DNA from: Prionace glauca
Lineage: Eukaryota > Chordata > Chondrichthyes > Carcharhiniformes > Carcharhinidae
Assembly (NCBI GenBank): GCA_037974335.1
Contig: CM075760.1
Coordinates: 47,450,138-47,514,137 of the forward strand
Direction: 5' to 3'
Length of the DNA: 64,000 bases
Shown here in pieces: positions 52,448 to 61,411 of the stretch. The first letter of the stretch is position 1, and the number at the start of each line of letters is the position of its first letter. The position numbers and the translations under genes are program-made. A model generated the notes under the pieces. The model did not search any database. It worked only from the letters and a program-made list of their open reading frames with translations, and was not told the origin of the DNA.

Positions 52448-53422
52448 ATGGAGAAACCATGGAAATGTGGGGATTGTGGGAAGGAATTCAGTTACCCTTC
52501 TGAATTGGAAATGCATCGACATGCTCACACTGGGGAGAGGCCGTTCACCTGCTCCACCTGTGGGAAGGGATTCACTCAGTCATCCGGTCTGCTGACACAC
52601 CAGTATGTTCACACTGATCAGACACCTTTCAAATGTGCTGACTGTGAGAAGGCATTTAAAAGCAAAAAGTATCTGCTGAGGCACCAACACATTCACAGTG
52701 AGGAGAAGCCATTCACCTGCCCCTTGTGTGGGAAGGGATTCACTGCTACATCCAACCTGCAGAAACACCAGCGAGTTCACACTGACAAGAGACCCTTTAA
52801 ATGTCCAGACTGTGGGAAGTGCTTTAAAACCTCCGGTGAAGTGACGTGTCATCAACGTGTTCACACTGATGAGAGACCATTCAGATGCTCTCACTGTGGG
52901 ACTGGCTTCAGGCGATCATCTGAACTCACTGTACACCAGCGAATTCACACTGGAGAGAGGCCATACACCTGCTCTGTGTGTGGGAAGAACTTCATTCAGT
53001 CATACCACCTGCTGAAACACCAGCAAATTCATTCCGATATAAAACCTTTTAAATGTTTTGACTGTGAGCAGAGCTTTAAAAGCAGCAAAAATCTCGTGAT
53101 GAACCAACGAGTTCACACTGGGGAGAGACCGTTCACCTGCTGTGTGTGTGGGAAGGGATTCACTCAGTCATACAACCTGTTGAAACATCAGCGGATTCAC
53201 CCTGATATAAAACATTATAAATATTTTGATTATGAGCAGAACATTAAAAGTAGCAATGACCTAATGATACACCAGCAAGTTCACACTGGAGAGAGACTGT
53301 TCACCTGTTCCGAGTGTGGGAATGTATTCACTGACTCACAGCAAATGCTCAGACACCAGCAATTTCATGAGTGTGTGCTTTTACTGCCGTTAATCACATT
53401 GAGGACTGAATGTGTGGGCTAA
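52448..53422 (+). CDS. ZNF I, eleven-unit C2H2 protein
   Basis: 324-codon frame, [20 protein letters not shown], then eleven 28-residue units. Units 1-7, 9 and 11 keep C-x2-C-x12-H-x3-H. Unit 8 has Asn for the first His (LVMNQRVH). Unit 10 has lost both Cys to Tyr (KYFDYEQNIKSS), so it should not bind zinc. Alternating finger types ([36 protein letters not shown]) match ZNF H and F. The usual end HQQ(I/V)HK* is replaced by a read-on tail of 17 residues (ECVLLLPLITLRTECVG). Head-to-head with ZNF H. Probably still translated, though decay has begun in the C-terminal half. Confidence 0.88.
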   Translation: MEKPWKCGDCGKEFSYPSELEMHRHAHTGERPFTCSTCGKGFTQSSGLLTHQYVHTDQTPFKCADCEKAFKSKKYLLRHQHIHSEEKPFTCPLCGKGFTATSNLQKHQRVHTDKRPFKCPDCGKCFKTSGEVTCHQRVHTDERPFRCSHCGTGFRRSSELTVHQRIHTGERPYTCSVCGKNFIQSYHLLKHQQIHSDIKPFKCFDCEQSFKSSKNLVMNQRVHTGERPFTCCVCGKGFTQSYNLLKHQRIHPDIKHYKYFDYEQNIKSSNDLMIHQQVHTGERLFTCSECGNVFTDSQQMLRHQQFHECVLLLPLITLRTECVG

Positions 53423-53429
53423 TCCTGAG

Positions 53430-53984
53430 GTGTGTAAGAAATGTGTCCCAGCCACTCTCTTCCATGGATCAGAGCTCCTTATCTGGGTAGAGAAAACAGG
53501 TCCATTCTGGGTTTGTCACCTGGCAAGCTGCTGTGGAAGCTTTCTTTATAAGGAGAGGGGGAAGGACAGAGAGTGCTGTTCTGTTAATTTTCAAGGAATT
53601 TTTTTTACATTTTATGAAGATTATTAGATAGTGATTGTTTACAGGGCATGCTCTGAAATCAGATTGATATAGAACTGTGAGCTATTCCTGATCACAAGTG
53701 ACTATTCCCAGTCTGAAAATGTCTCTGATCTGAAGTTTCCAAATGTTTTTGTGGCATTTCTGAGTTTTCAGATGAAAAGCAGTGACAATAACAGTTGGTA
53801 TTTATCCAGTAACAGGTTAAAATGTACCAAGACCCTTCACAGACAGTAAGAAGCTGGATTGAAAAGGTAAGGAGGCAAATTTAGTGGGGGATTTCCATCC
53901 TTTAGGACCTCGGCAGGTGAGAGTATAAGTGAAGTGAAGCCAGTTGGGGGAGCTGAAGAAGGTCAGGACATGTTATTTTGTTGT
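53430..53984. other. ZNF I 3' flank, mostly unassigned
   Basis: Contains a frame reading LASCCGSFLYKERGKDRE without family signature. 53,795-53,905 has weak similarity to the long-body SINE (AACAGTTGGTATTTATCCAG). Confidence 0.35.
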
Positions 53985-54265
53985 CTCCTAGGATGTGGGC
54001 ATTACTGGAAAGGCCAGAACTTATTACCCATCCCTTATTGTCCTTCAACTGAGTGGCTTGCTCGGCCCTAGACTCAACCACATTGCTGTGAGTCCAGAGT
54101 CACACGTAGGCCAGACCAGATAAGGATGGCACATTTCCTTCTCTAAAGGAACTTAGTAAAGTTTTACAACAATTAATGATAACTAACGTGGACATCATTA
54201 CTGAGACTAGCTTTAGAATTCCAGATTCATTAACTGAATTGGGGATTTGAACCCATGTTCCCAGA
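53985..54265 (-). mobile_element. tRNA-type SINE (57.0 kb family)
   Basis: GATGTGGGCATTACTGGAAA ... ACCACATTGCTGTGAGTCCA ... ACACGTAGGCCAGACCAGAT ... AGATTCATTAACTGAATTGG ... GGATTTGAACCCATG (decayed B box) on the plus strand, so the element runs on the minus strand. Confidence 0.78.
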
Positions 54266-54269
54266 GCAT

Positions 54270-54835
54270 TAGGCTGGACTTCAAGATGACTATTCCAGAA
54301 GTGGACATGGTTAACAGCTTCATGTTTTGAGGTGTCCAGATCACCAACAACCTGTCCTGGTCCCTCCACACTAACACTATAGTTAAGAAACCCAACCAAC
54401 ACCTCTGCTTTCTCAGGAGGCTAAGAAAATTTGGCATGTCTGCTACAACTCTCATTAGCTTTTACAGAAGCATCATAGAAAGCATTCAACTCTGAGATCA
54501 CAGACCAACCAACTCAAGAACACCTTCTTCTCTACAGCCATCAGACTCTTGAATGGACCTACTTTGCATTAAGCTTTTCTCTACACCAGAATTATAGGGA
54601 GTGGGATAGCTTGATCTTGGAATTGGACATAGCTCGGCACAACATTGAGGGCCAAAGGGCCTGTACTGTGTAATGTTCTTTGTTCTAGCTATGACTCTAA
54701 CATTATTTTCCGCACTGTCTCCTTTCCTTCTCCCTGATGTACTCTATGAACAGTATGTTTTGTCTGTATATTGTGCAAGAAACAAAACTTTTCACTGTAT
54801 CCCAATATAGGTGACAATAATAAATCCAATCAAAG
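54270..54835 (+). mobile_element. L2/Rex1-like LINE 3' end, interrupted
   Basis: Reads GVQITNNLSWSLHTNTIVKK and CFLRRLRKFGMSATTLISFYRSIIES, typical of L2/Rex1-type RT ends, then the same 3' tail as 26,290 and 17,545 (CAATATAGGTGACAATAATA). A CR1 tail of about 100 bp is inserted in it. Confidence 0.78.
54587..54688 (+). mobile_element. CR1-type LINE tail fragment, nested
   Basis: ACATAGCTCGGCACAACATT, GAGGGCCAAAGGGCCTGTAC and TGTAATGTTCTTTGTTCT match the family 2 end. The host LINE resumes at CTAGCTATGACT. Confidence 0.75.
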
Positions 54836-54839
54836 ACAT

Positions 54840-55409
54840 TACCACTGTGTCACCTTCTTCCCTAATTGGAGGAGGGCAGGGAGGTTGGAGGGTTAAGGGG
54901 CTAGTGGAGGTTCCAGAGGCTGTCTATCATGGAGAAAGTGGCTGCCTCTATGGAGCTTCAAGCACGATTCTGACTTACCTCCATGCAGGTCATGACCATA
55001 AACTGTAAACTTCCAGCCCTTGTCCATTCTTACATCCCGAGAACCAGCTCCCCCTCTCTCTGGCTTTGTGCTGATTATCAATCCGGCTGGGAGCCACTGA
55101 GTGGGTGAAGGAATGTTCAATGCACATGAAGGAGATTGGGTGTGCTTCCCCATTTTTGTTTTGTTCACTTTTCCAATATTTATTTATTTCCATTTTTAAC
55201 CAAAAGATATTCAAGTTGTAACACTGAAATCCAAAGGAGATTAAATCTGTTAAAATCAATCCCCATTCAGTACACAGGAGGACTGGACCCAATTTTTTAT
55301 AGTATAAATAAACACAAATCTTACAAGATGTTTATCGGGGGAATTGTTTTTCTGTGAGATCTGGGACTGTCAAACTCTGTCCCAAAGTTCAGATTAGGGC
55401 CTTGAGCCT
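54840..55409. other. Unassigned, about 570 bp
   Basis: No family recognised. Short open frames in it show no domain signature. Confidence 0.35.
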
Positions 55410-55700
55410 GGGCTATGGAGCCACACACACGGAGCATCATTCCTGAATGTCCTTCATCCCTGATTTAAATCACTCCACCATTGGTGGTCGTGCCTTCAGA
55501 TGCCTGGACCCTAAGCTCTGGAATTTCCTCCCTAAACCTCTCCATCTTTCCACTTCATTTTCCTCCCTAAAGACTGTCCTTATAACCAACCTTTTTGTAT
55601 GATCTGACGCAATATGTCCTTTTGTTCCTGTGAACCTGCTCAGGACATTTTATTAAATGAAAAACTCTACATAAATGTAAGTTGTTGTTCTCGTTCAGTG
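55410..55700 (+). mobile_element. L2-type LINE 3' end
   Basis: CATTGGTGGTCGTGCCTTCA, CCCTAAGCTCTGGAATTTCC, CTCCATCTTTCC and CATAAATGTAAGTTGTTGTT follow the order of the 3' end of shark L2-like elements (FRTWTLSSGISSLNLS-like coding, then the tail). Confidence 0.65.
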
Positions 55701-55969
55701 AGATCTGATCGCTTACTGTGTGAGTGAATCTGTATAAATGTAACTCAGGTGGACACAATTTATTAGAACTGACCTCGGGAGAAGAAAGCTCTGAACTAAC
55801 CACTGGACTTTCTGTTCTAACTTGCTTTTACACCTGAAGCTAAATGTTTTCCAGACACACTGGCTACCTACGGAAGAAATCTGAAATTTTAAACCACACC
55901 CCCCCCTTAAATAAGAAAAAAACAATATATATACACATTGATATCAAGTACATGGCTATTATTACAATT
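55701..55969. other. Unassigned
   Basis: AT-rich, no recognised feature. Confidence 0.35.
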
Positions 55970-56150
55970 CTTTTAATTCATTTGTGGGACATGGTCATCA
56001 TTGGCTGGCCAGCATTTATTGCCCATCCCGAGTTGCCCTTGGTGAGCATCGAAGAATCAACCACATTGCTGTGGCTTTGGTGTCACATGGAGGCCAGACT
56101 AGGTAATGATGGCAGATTTCTTTCCCTAAAGGACATCTGTGAACACACAT
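55970..56150 (-). mobile_element. tRNA-type SINE fragment (57.0 kb family)
   Basis: GCTGGCCAGCATTTATTGCC, ACCACATTGCTGTGGCTTTG, GAGGCCAGACTAGGTAATGA. Only the body remains. Confidence 0.8.
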
Positions 56151-56157
56151 GCAGATA

Positions 56158-56285
56158 TATGAGTTAGGAGTAGGCCACTCAGCCCCTTGAGTCTGGTTTG
56201 CCACTCAGTAAGCTCATGTCTGATCTGATTGTAATCTCAATTCCAAAGACCTACCGACCCTGATAATTTTTCACCCCCTTATTTA
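56158..56285 (-). mobile_element. CR1-type LINE tail fragment
   Basis: TTAGGAGTAGGCCACTCAGC and TCATGTCTGATCTGATTGTA: the minus-strand tail of a CR1-like family, with no coding part. Confidence 0.7.
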
Positions 56286-56387
56286 TTGTTACGTTCTTTG
56301 ACCAGAATGTGAGGGAAAATCCAATTAGGGACAATCAACATTTTTGATTAAAATAAAGGTTGTGATTCAAGACAGATAACAAGTAGC

Positions 56388-56455
56388 ACAGTGGTTAGCA
56401 CTGCTGCCTCATCACCCAGGGCCAAGGTTCGATTCCTTGTCCTGACACAGTCAAG
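56388..56455 (+). mobile_element. SINE head fragment
   Basis: GTAGCACAGTGGTTAGCACT ... AAGGTTCGATTCCTTG: A and B boxes of a V-SINE head only. Confidence 0.75.
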
Positions 56456-56831
56456 TATTTGTTTACATCCACCCCCAGTCACTGTGTTCCTGCACGCTGT
56501 TTAAAACTGTCCCATTTTGTTTATTCTGCCTCTCCACATTCTTCCTTCCAAAATCTATCATTGACTAAATCACTTTGGGATGTTCTGAGGGTGTGAAAGG
56601 TTCTGAACAAGAAATTTCTTTCTCTTTCACAGCTGATTTAAGGTGGTAGATTTTGCTTCAAAGATTAAATTGGGATTGATTTCAGAGTTAATTATTTGAC
56701 TGATCAGGAAGAATTAAGAGGAAAGATCAGGTCCTTTAAGGTACATTGCAGGCTTGGTAGTTCAATCAGCTCTACTCTCAGTTCAAGAGAACTCAGCAAC
56801 TTCACATACTGTCCACGGGGCGTTCCTCTGC
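56456..56831. other. Unassigned, about 375 bp
   Basis: Nothing recognised. Confidence 0.35.
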
Positions 56832-57020
56832 ATAGAATCACAGAATCCCTACAGTGCAGGAGGAGGCCGTTTGGCACCGAGTCTGCATTGACCACAATCA
56901 CACCCAGGCCCTATCCCCATAACCCCACCTTTCTAATCCTCTGACACTAACAGGCAATTCAGCATGGCCACACATCTTTGTACTGTGGGAGGGAACCACA
57001 GCACTTGGAGGAAACCCAGT
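56832..57020 (-). mobile_element. V-SINE, head missing
   Basis: ATAGAATCACAGAATCCCTA (tail) to TTGTACTGTGGGAGGGAACC (core). Confidence 0.82.
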
Positions 57021-57021
57021 G

Positions 57022-57240
57022 GTGATGCCGCTAGACTCTTGTTAATGTTCTGGGAAGCCAGGTTTGAATCCCACCATGGCAGGTGATGGAATTTGAATTC
57101 AATTTTAAAAAATCTGGAATTAAGGATCTACCGATGGCCATGAAACAATTGTCAATTGTTGGAAAAACCCATTTTGTTCACTAATGTCCTTTAGGGAAGG
57201 AAAATTGCTGTCCAGTTTAAAGGTAACACAGGCATGGATG
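57022..57240 (+). mobile_element. tRNA-type SINE with head
   Basis: GTGGTGATGCCGCTAGACTC and GGTTTGAATCCCACCATGGC form the tRNA-like head (A and B boxes), followed by CAATTTTAAAAAATCTGGAA and ACTAATGTCCTTTAGGGAAG. This is the sense copy of the elements at 7.5, 54.1 and 56.0 kb. Confidence 0.78.
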
Positions 57241-57259
57241 AGGGTTTCAGCAGCAGGTG

Positions 57260-57860
57260 GGGTGCACGGGCCACATAATGGAGATTGAAATATCTGATAT
57301 TACTGACGGTGTGGATATGTGGTCAGAAACTCATCTTGGGGTCAAATCTGACATTGAGATTGTGAAGGGTGTGGGACAGCCTCAGACAGTTCCAAGGAAG
57401 ATGGATGTGCTCAGTTGTTAGGGAATGGGATTTGTAATGGTGACTGAAGACAACTGCTTTGATCTTCTCAACTTTTAACTGGAGGAAATTTCTACTCATT
57501 CAGTACTGGATGTGGGAGAAGCAGTTTGATAATTCAGTAACAGTGGAGGAATGGAGGGGGATGAGGGTGAGTTAGAGCTGGGTGTTATCAATGTACGTGG
57601 GAAATTTCACACGGTGCTTTTGAATGATGTCACTTAATGGCAGCATGTGGATGAGAAATAGGAGGGACCACAGATAGATCCTTGGGGAACATCAAATTCA
57701 GGGGCCTTGGAAAGGAAAAGGAAGCTGGAGAGGAGGTAAAAGATTGTTTTTTCAGAACGTGTGGTGACAGTGGATTTAAAGGTGAGAAGGATTAGGACCA
57801 CAAATAAACAGTATCAATTAATATCGAGAAGGCAAATGGTCAGCAGCTTAGTGTGAATAG
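57260..57860 (-). mobile_element. L2-type LINE RT fragment
   Basis: Minus strand gives LWSLLFLIHMLPLSDIIQKH followed by FPTYIDNTQL, where the L2 RT has YADDTQLY, then SRNFLQLKVEKIKAVVF. Several stops. Old. Confidence 0.72.
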
Positions 57861-57887
57861 GGTCAATAGAACATAAGGGTCATGGGG

Positions 57888-57962
57888 GTTGTAGGGTGGG
57901 ATTGTGGGATGGGGTGGGGTGGGGTTGTGAGGTGGGGTGGGGGTAGGGGAGGGGGGGAGGTG
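57888..57962 (+). repeat. G-rich tract
   Basis: Runs of GGGG separated by T or AT (GGGATGGGGTGGGGTGGGGT), with potential to form a G-quadruplex. About 75 bp. Confidence 0.75.
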
Positions 57963-58337
57963 TCATGCACAAGCTGAGTTCTGACAGGGCATAAGAGAGA
58001 GATGGGAGGGAAACTGGAGAAAAATGTGAGTTCCAGACTTCGTTAAGGATGGTTTGGCCCGGTGGGCTCGTGGAAGGAAGGGAGGCAGCTCACCAGATTG
58101 TCTCCATGTTAGTGCCAAAAAGTTCCATGAGCCTCTCACACTCGTTGTTGGTGAGCATGGATCAGACAGGGGAGAGAATTTCAAAAGGAACAAACTGTAA
58201 CAGCTATTAAAAAAGATTCAGCACAGTGTATTTTACACAAACTATTTTCTAAACCAAAAAATATTAGCCCCTGTAACTGGGCTGGAGTTTGAAAAAGAAC
58301 AGAAAAGACTCCAATGAATTCAATGACTGAAGTTACT
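57963..58337. other. Unassigned
   Basis: No family recognised. By position it is the 3' flank of pseudogene J. Confidence 0.35.
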
Positions 58338-59060
58338 CACAAAGTTGCTGGTGTCTCAGCAGGTGGAATGACGGAGTGAATCCCTTTCCACATTCGGAGC
58401 AGGTGAACAGTCTTTTCTTGGTTTGAATTTGCTGGTGTACAGTGAGTTTGGATGATCACCTGAACCCAGTCCCAGAGCTGGAGCACCTGAACAGTCTCTC
58501 ATCAGTGTGAATTCGCTGATGGAACATCAGATCTCAATGTCTTTTATAACATTTACCACAGTCCACATACTGGAAAAGTCTCTCCTCAGTGCGAACACAT
58601 TGATGGGACATCAGATTCTCAAAACCTTTAAAGCACTTAAGCATTTAAATGGTCTCTTGTTGTGAACTCGCTGGTGTCTCAACATCTTGGATGAATCAGT
58701 GAATCCTTTCCCACGCTTGGGGCAGGTGAACGGTTTTCCAAAGCATGGACTCGCTGGTGCTTCAACAAGTTGGATAAATCACTGAATCCTTTCCCACACA
58801 CATTATAACTGAATGGCCTCTCCCCAGAGTCTCAGCAGGCTGGATAAATCACTGAATCCCTTCCCACACTTCGAACAGATGAAAGGTTTCTCCCCAGTGT
58901 GACTGTGTTGATGAGTTTCTAGCTGAGTCGGGCAACAAAATGACTCCTCACATTCCCTGCGTTTCCATGGTTTCTTCACGTGAACACGTTTATGTTGCCA
59001 CAAGCCTGATGATCGATTGAAGCCTCATCTACACACAGAACAGGTGTATGGTTTCTCCCC
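58338..59060 (-). pseudogene. ZNF locus J, decayed C2H2 array
   Basis: Minus-strand finger text from VKKPWKRRECEESFCCPTQL (its Met replaced by Val, first Cys by Arg) through [20 protein letters not shown], then several frame slips and deletions (near 58,830, 58,740 and 58,645), [20 protein letters not shown]-like and GTGFR-like units, to a final [10 protein letters not shown] and a stop near 58,338. The GTGFR and KCY(K)RH types place it with A, F, H and I. No usable start remains and no promoter is visible. Confidence 0.85.
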
Positions 59061-59534
59061 ACTCTGAATGGTGCTTTTTCCTTCCATTTTCAAGACTCAG
59101 TGATATTCAGTTCCAATAACTTGGGTGAACTTATCAGACCCTGGTGTGATGTTTGGTTTCCTGTTCCCCAAATACAAAACTTCCCCTTTTAAGGCCCTAT
59201 CAAACTGATTTAAAACAGAAAGAAAATGAGTGAGAGAGAACCAAAAAAACACAAAGGCAGGTTTTAAAATTGAGCTGAATGAATCAGGTAATTTGTGGGG
59301 CCGGCACTCGGAAAGAGCGACTATGAAAGTTGCCTCCTTCTGCTCTGTAGGAATTCTATGAGATTCGGACGTTCCCGTGAGGGAATAGGTTCTGGAGAAC
59401 AGTATTTGCTTCCTTTTCGTTCCTGCGCTGTCACTGCTCTGTCTGATCAATAAGACATTGGGACTCAGAGGGATGATGTAGTTTGATGGACAGGTTGTCT
59501 CCATTCTGAACAAGGGGAACTCAGGAGCAGCATT
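59061..59534. other. Decayed J leader and unassigned sequence
   Basis: 59,095-59,160 keeps a trace of the leader (TGATATTCAGTTCC ... CTTATCAGACCCTGGTGTGA). Beyond that nothing is recognisable, including the frame across 59,097-59,513, which has no family signature. Confidence 0.45.
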
Positions 59535-59800
59535 GTGTACTATCTACAAGATGCACTCCAGAAATTCATCTTAGCACCTTCCAACCCACAACCACTTCCA
59601 TCTAAAAGGACAAGGGCAGCAGAGACATGGGAACACCACCAACTGCAAGCTCCACTCCAAACCACTCACCATCCTGACTTGGAAATATATTGCATTCCTT
59701 CACAGTCACAAGGTCAAAATCTTGGAATTCCCTCCCTACCAGCAGCATGGATGTACCTACACCATATGGACTGCAGTGGTTCAGATCCCAACAAACATAG
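59535..59800 (+). repeat. Interspersed repeat, probable LINE 3' part
   Basis: AAGGACAAGGGCAGCAGAGA, CATCCTGACTTGGAAATATA and AATCTTGGAATTCCCTCCCT occur in this order in an abundant shark repeat that I associate with a LINE coding end. The antisense fragment is at 39,108. Confidence 0.6.
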
Positions 59801-59885
59801 TGTCTGCACCTGCGCGCTACTGCATATTGCCCCTTACAAAGATATCGGCCGCACATGCGAACTGATGAACATTACTACCGACAGA

Positions 59886-59940
59886 ACAGCATCAGTCAGA
59901 ATCCAACACTTGTAATCACTTGTGAACTTGTTGATGCCAA
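59886..59940 (-). pseudogene. Stray copy of a ZNF 3' end
   Basis: AATCCAACACTTGTAATCAC and TTGTGAACTTGTTGATG match the end of ZNF K about 140 bp away, i.e. the last few codons (HQQVHK) plus 3' flank of a lost array. Confidence 0.65.
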
Positions 59941-60042
59941 TCCAACAGGAGAAAAACCCTTTGACCCTCCCACTTCACCAACTGTCAGAATGAACATGGT
60001 TCTGTCCTGGGTGTGATTAACAGCAGAATCCAACACTTGTAA

Positions 60043-60633
60043 TCACTTGTGAACTCGCTGGTGTGTCCGCATGTTCGATAACTGAGTGAATCCCTTCCCA
60101 CAATCAGAGCAGGTGAATGGCCTCTCCCCAGTGTGAACTCGCTGGTGTCTCCTCAGGTCAGATGAATCACTGAATCGCTTCCTGCATTGGGAGCAGATGA
60201 ACGGCCTCAGCCCAGCATGAACTCGCTCGTGTTTCCTGAGGTCAGATGAATGGCTGAATTGCTTCTCACATTCAGAACAGGAGAATGGCTTCTCCCCAGT
60301 GTGGGCTCGTATGTGCGTCCGCAGGATGGATGAATTACTGAATTCCTTCCCACACACTGAGCAAGTGAATGGTCGCTCCCCTGTGTGAATTCGCTGGTGT
60401 GACTGTAGGTGGGATAACTGGGTGAATCCCTTCTCACAATTAGGACAGACAAATGGTCTCTCTCCAGTGTGAATTCGCTGGTGTGTCTGTAAGGTGGATG
60501 GGTTACTGAATCCCTTCCCACAAACAGGGCAGATGAATGGCTTTTCCCCTGTGTGACAATGTTGATGAATTTCCAGGTGAGACGGGCAACGAAAACATTT
60601 CCCACAATCTCCACATTTCCATGGTTTCTCCAT
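60043..60633 (-). CDS. ZNF K, seven-finger C2H2 protein
   Basis: Starts at ATG 60,633 ([20 protein letters not shown]); a TGA lies in frame just 12 codons further up. Seven fingers follow, all with intact C-x2-C-x12-H-x3-H, ending RTHQRVHK and a stop. Linkers are standard except AGLRPF before finger 6. With 196 residues it is the shortest intact array here. No effector domain is encoded. The leader's acceptor site appears damaged and no GC-rich promoter is seen upstream, where SINE and LINE copies fill the sequence. The protein frame is intact but transcription is doubtful unless another promoter is used. Confidence 0.85.
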   Translation of the reverse strand: MEKPWKCGDCGKCFRCPSHLEIHQHCHTGEKPFICPVCGKGFSNPSTLQTHQRIHTGERPFVCPNCEKGFTQLSHLQSHQRIHTGERPFTCSVCGKEFSNSSILRTHIRAHTGEKPFSCSECEKQFSHSSDLRKHERVHAGLRPFICSQCRKRFSDSSDLRRHQRVHTGERPFTCSDCGKGFTQLSNMRTHQRVHK

Positions 60634-60975
60634 GGTGTCGATGTCCTTGTGTCTCTCCAAGTCTGACAATCAGTTGAAGCCTCGTTCACATATACAACCC
60701 ATGTGCAGTCTCTCCCTGCTGTGAATGATGTGATGTTTCTTCAGCCAACGTAACTGATTAAAATGTCTTTCACAGTCACCGCATTGTACACTCTCAGTCA
60801 GGTGTCTTTCTCTGTACTATTCCAGTCACACTGATATTAAAATCTCTCACAGCAGACAAAAACTGAAGGTTGATGACATTCAGCTCCCAATGAATGGAAT
60901 GACTCTGTCAGATCCTGATGTGCTGTCTACTTTGAGTGTTCTGTCTGCGATATTGCCTCTCCTCATATATTGTAA
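60634..60975 (-). other. ZNF K leader in terminal exon
   Basis: Matches the other leaders (fossil finger LRWLKKHHIIHSREREL-like, stops before the ATG). At the acceptor the usual TTTTACAGGATAT reads TTTTACAATATAT. Confidence 0.65.
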
Positions 60976-61195
60976 AAGAATTTACAAACGTTATCAGATA
61001 CAGTACAGGGTAGAAATTCAGAACAGAATTTTAATTGCTAAGGAACATTCATTCTTCTCTCATTTATTGAAGGCTGTAAATATCTGGACCACATACTCTC
61101 TATTCACATTCTGCTGTATTCAATACACACCCAATAACACTATGATCTATAATTATACAGTACTCTATCACATGATTAGAGATACACAGAACTGT

Positions 61196-61411
61196 TAGGG
61201 AGTATTTTATTTCAAAAGTGTTGCTGACCTGAAACTCTCTGCCGACTAGCTTGTTTGAAATAGAAGAGGAGAATAATTTCAGAATTAAATTGGAGGGGCT
61301 CTTCAAGGAAATAAACGTGTAGGGGGAATGGGGATGTAGAGAAGATATGGGAGTGACTAGATTGTCCTCCAGAGTGTTAGCATGAGCCCAAGTTACTGAA
61401 TGGACACTTTA
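61196..61411 (+). mobile_element. CR1-type LINE fragment, old
   Basis: GACCTGAAACTCTCTGCC (an N-L/P-like block), then GGAGGGGCTCTTCAAGGAAA. Short C-terminal remnant. Confidence 0.5.

Noticed and set aside
55844-56167. 107-codon plus-strand frame
   Set aside because: Its second half is antisense SINE sequence, and the first half has no signature.
59535-59915. 126-codon frame as a novel host gene
   Set aside because: Most of it coincides with an interspersed repeat that also has an antisense fragment at 39.1 kb. No domain is seen.
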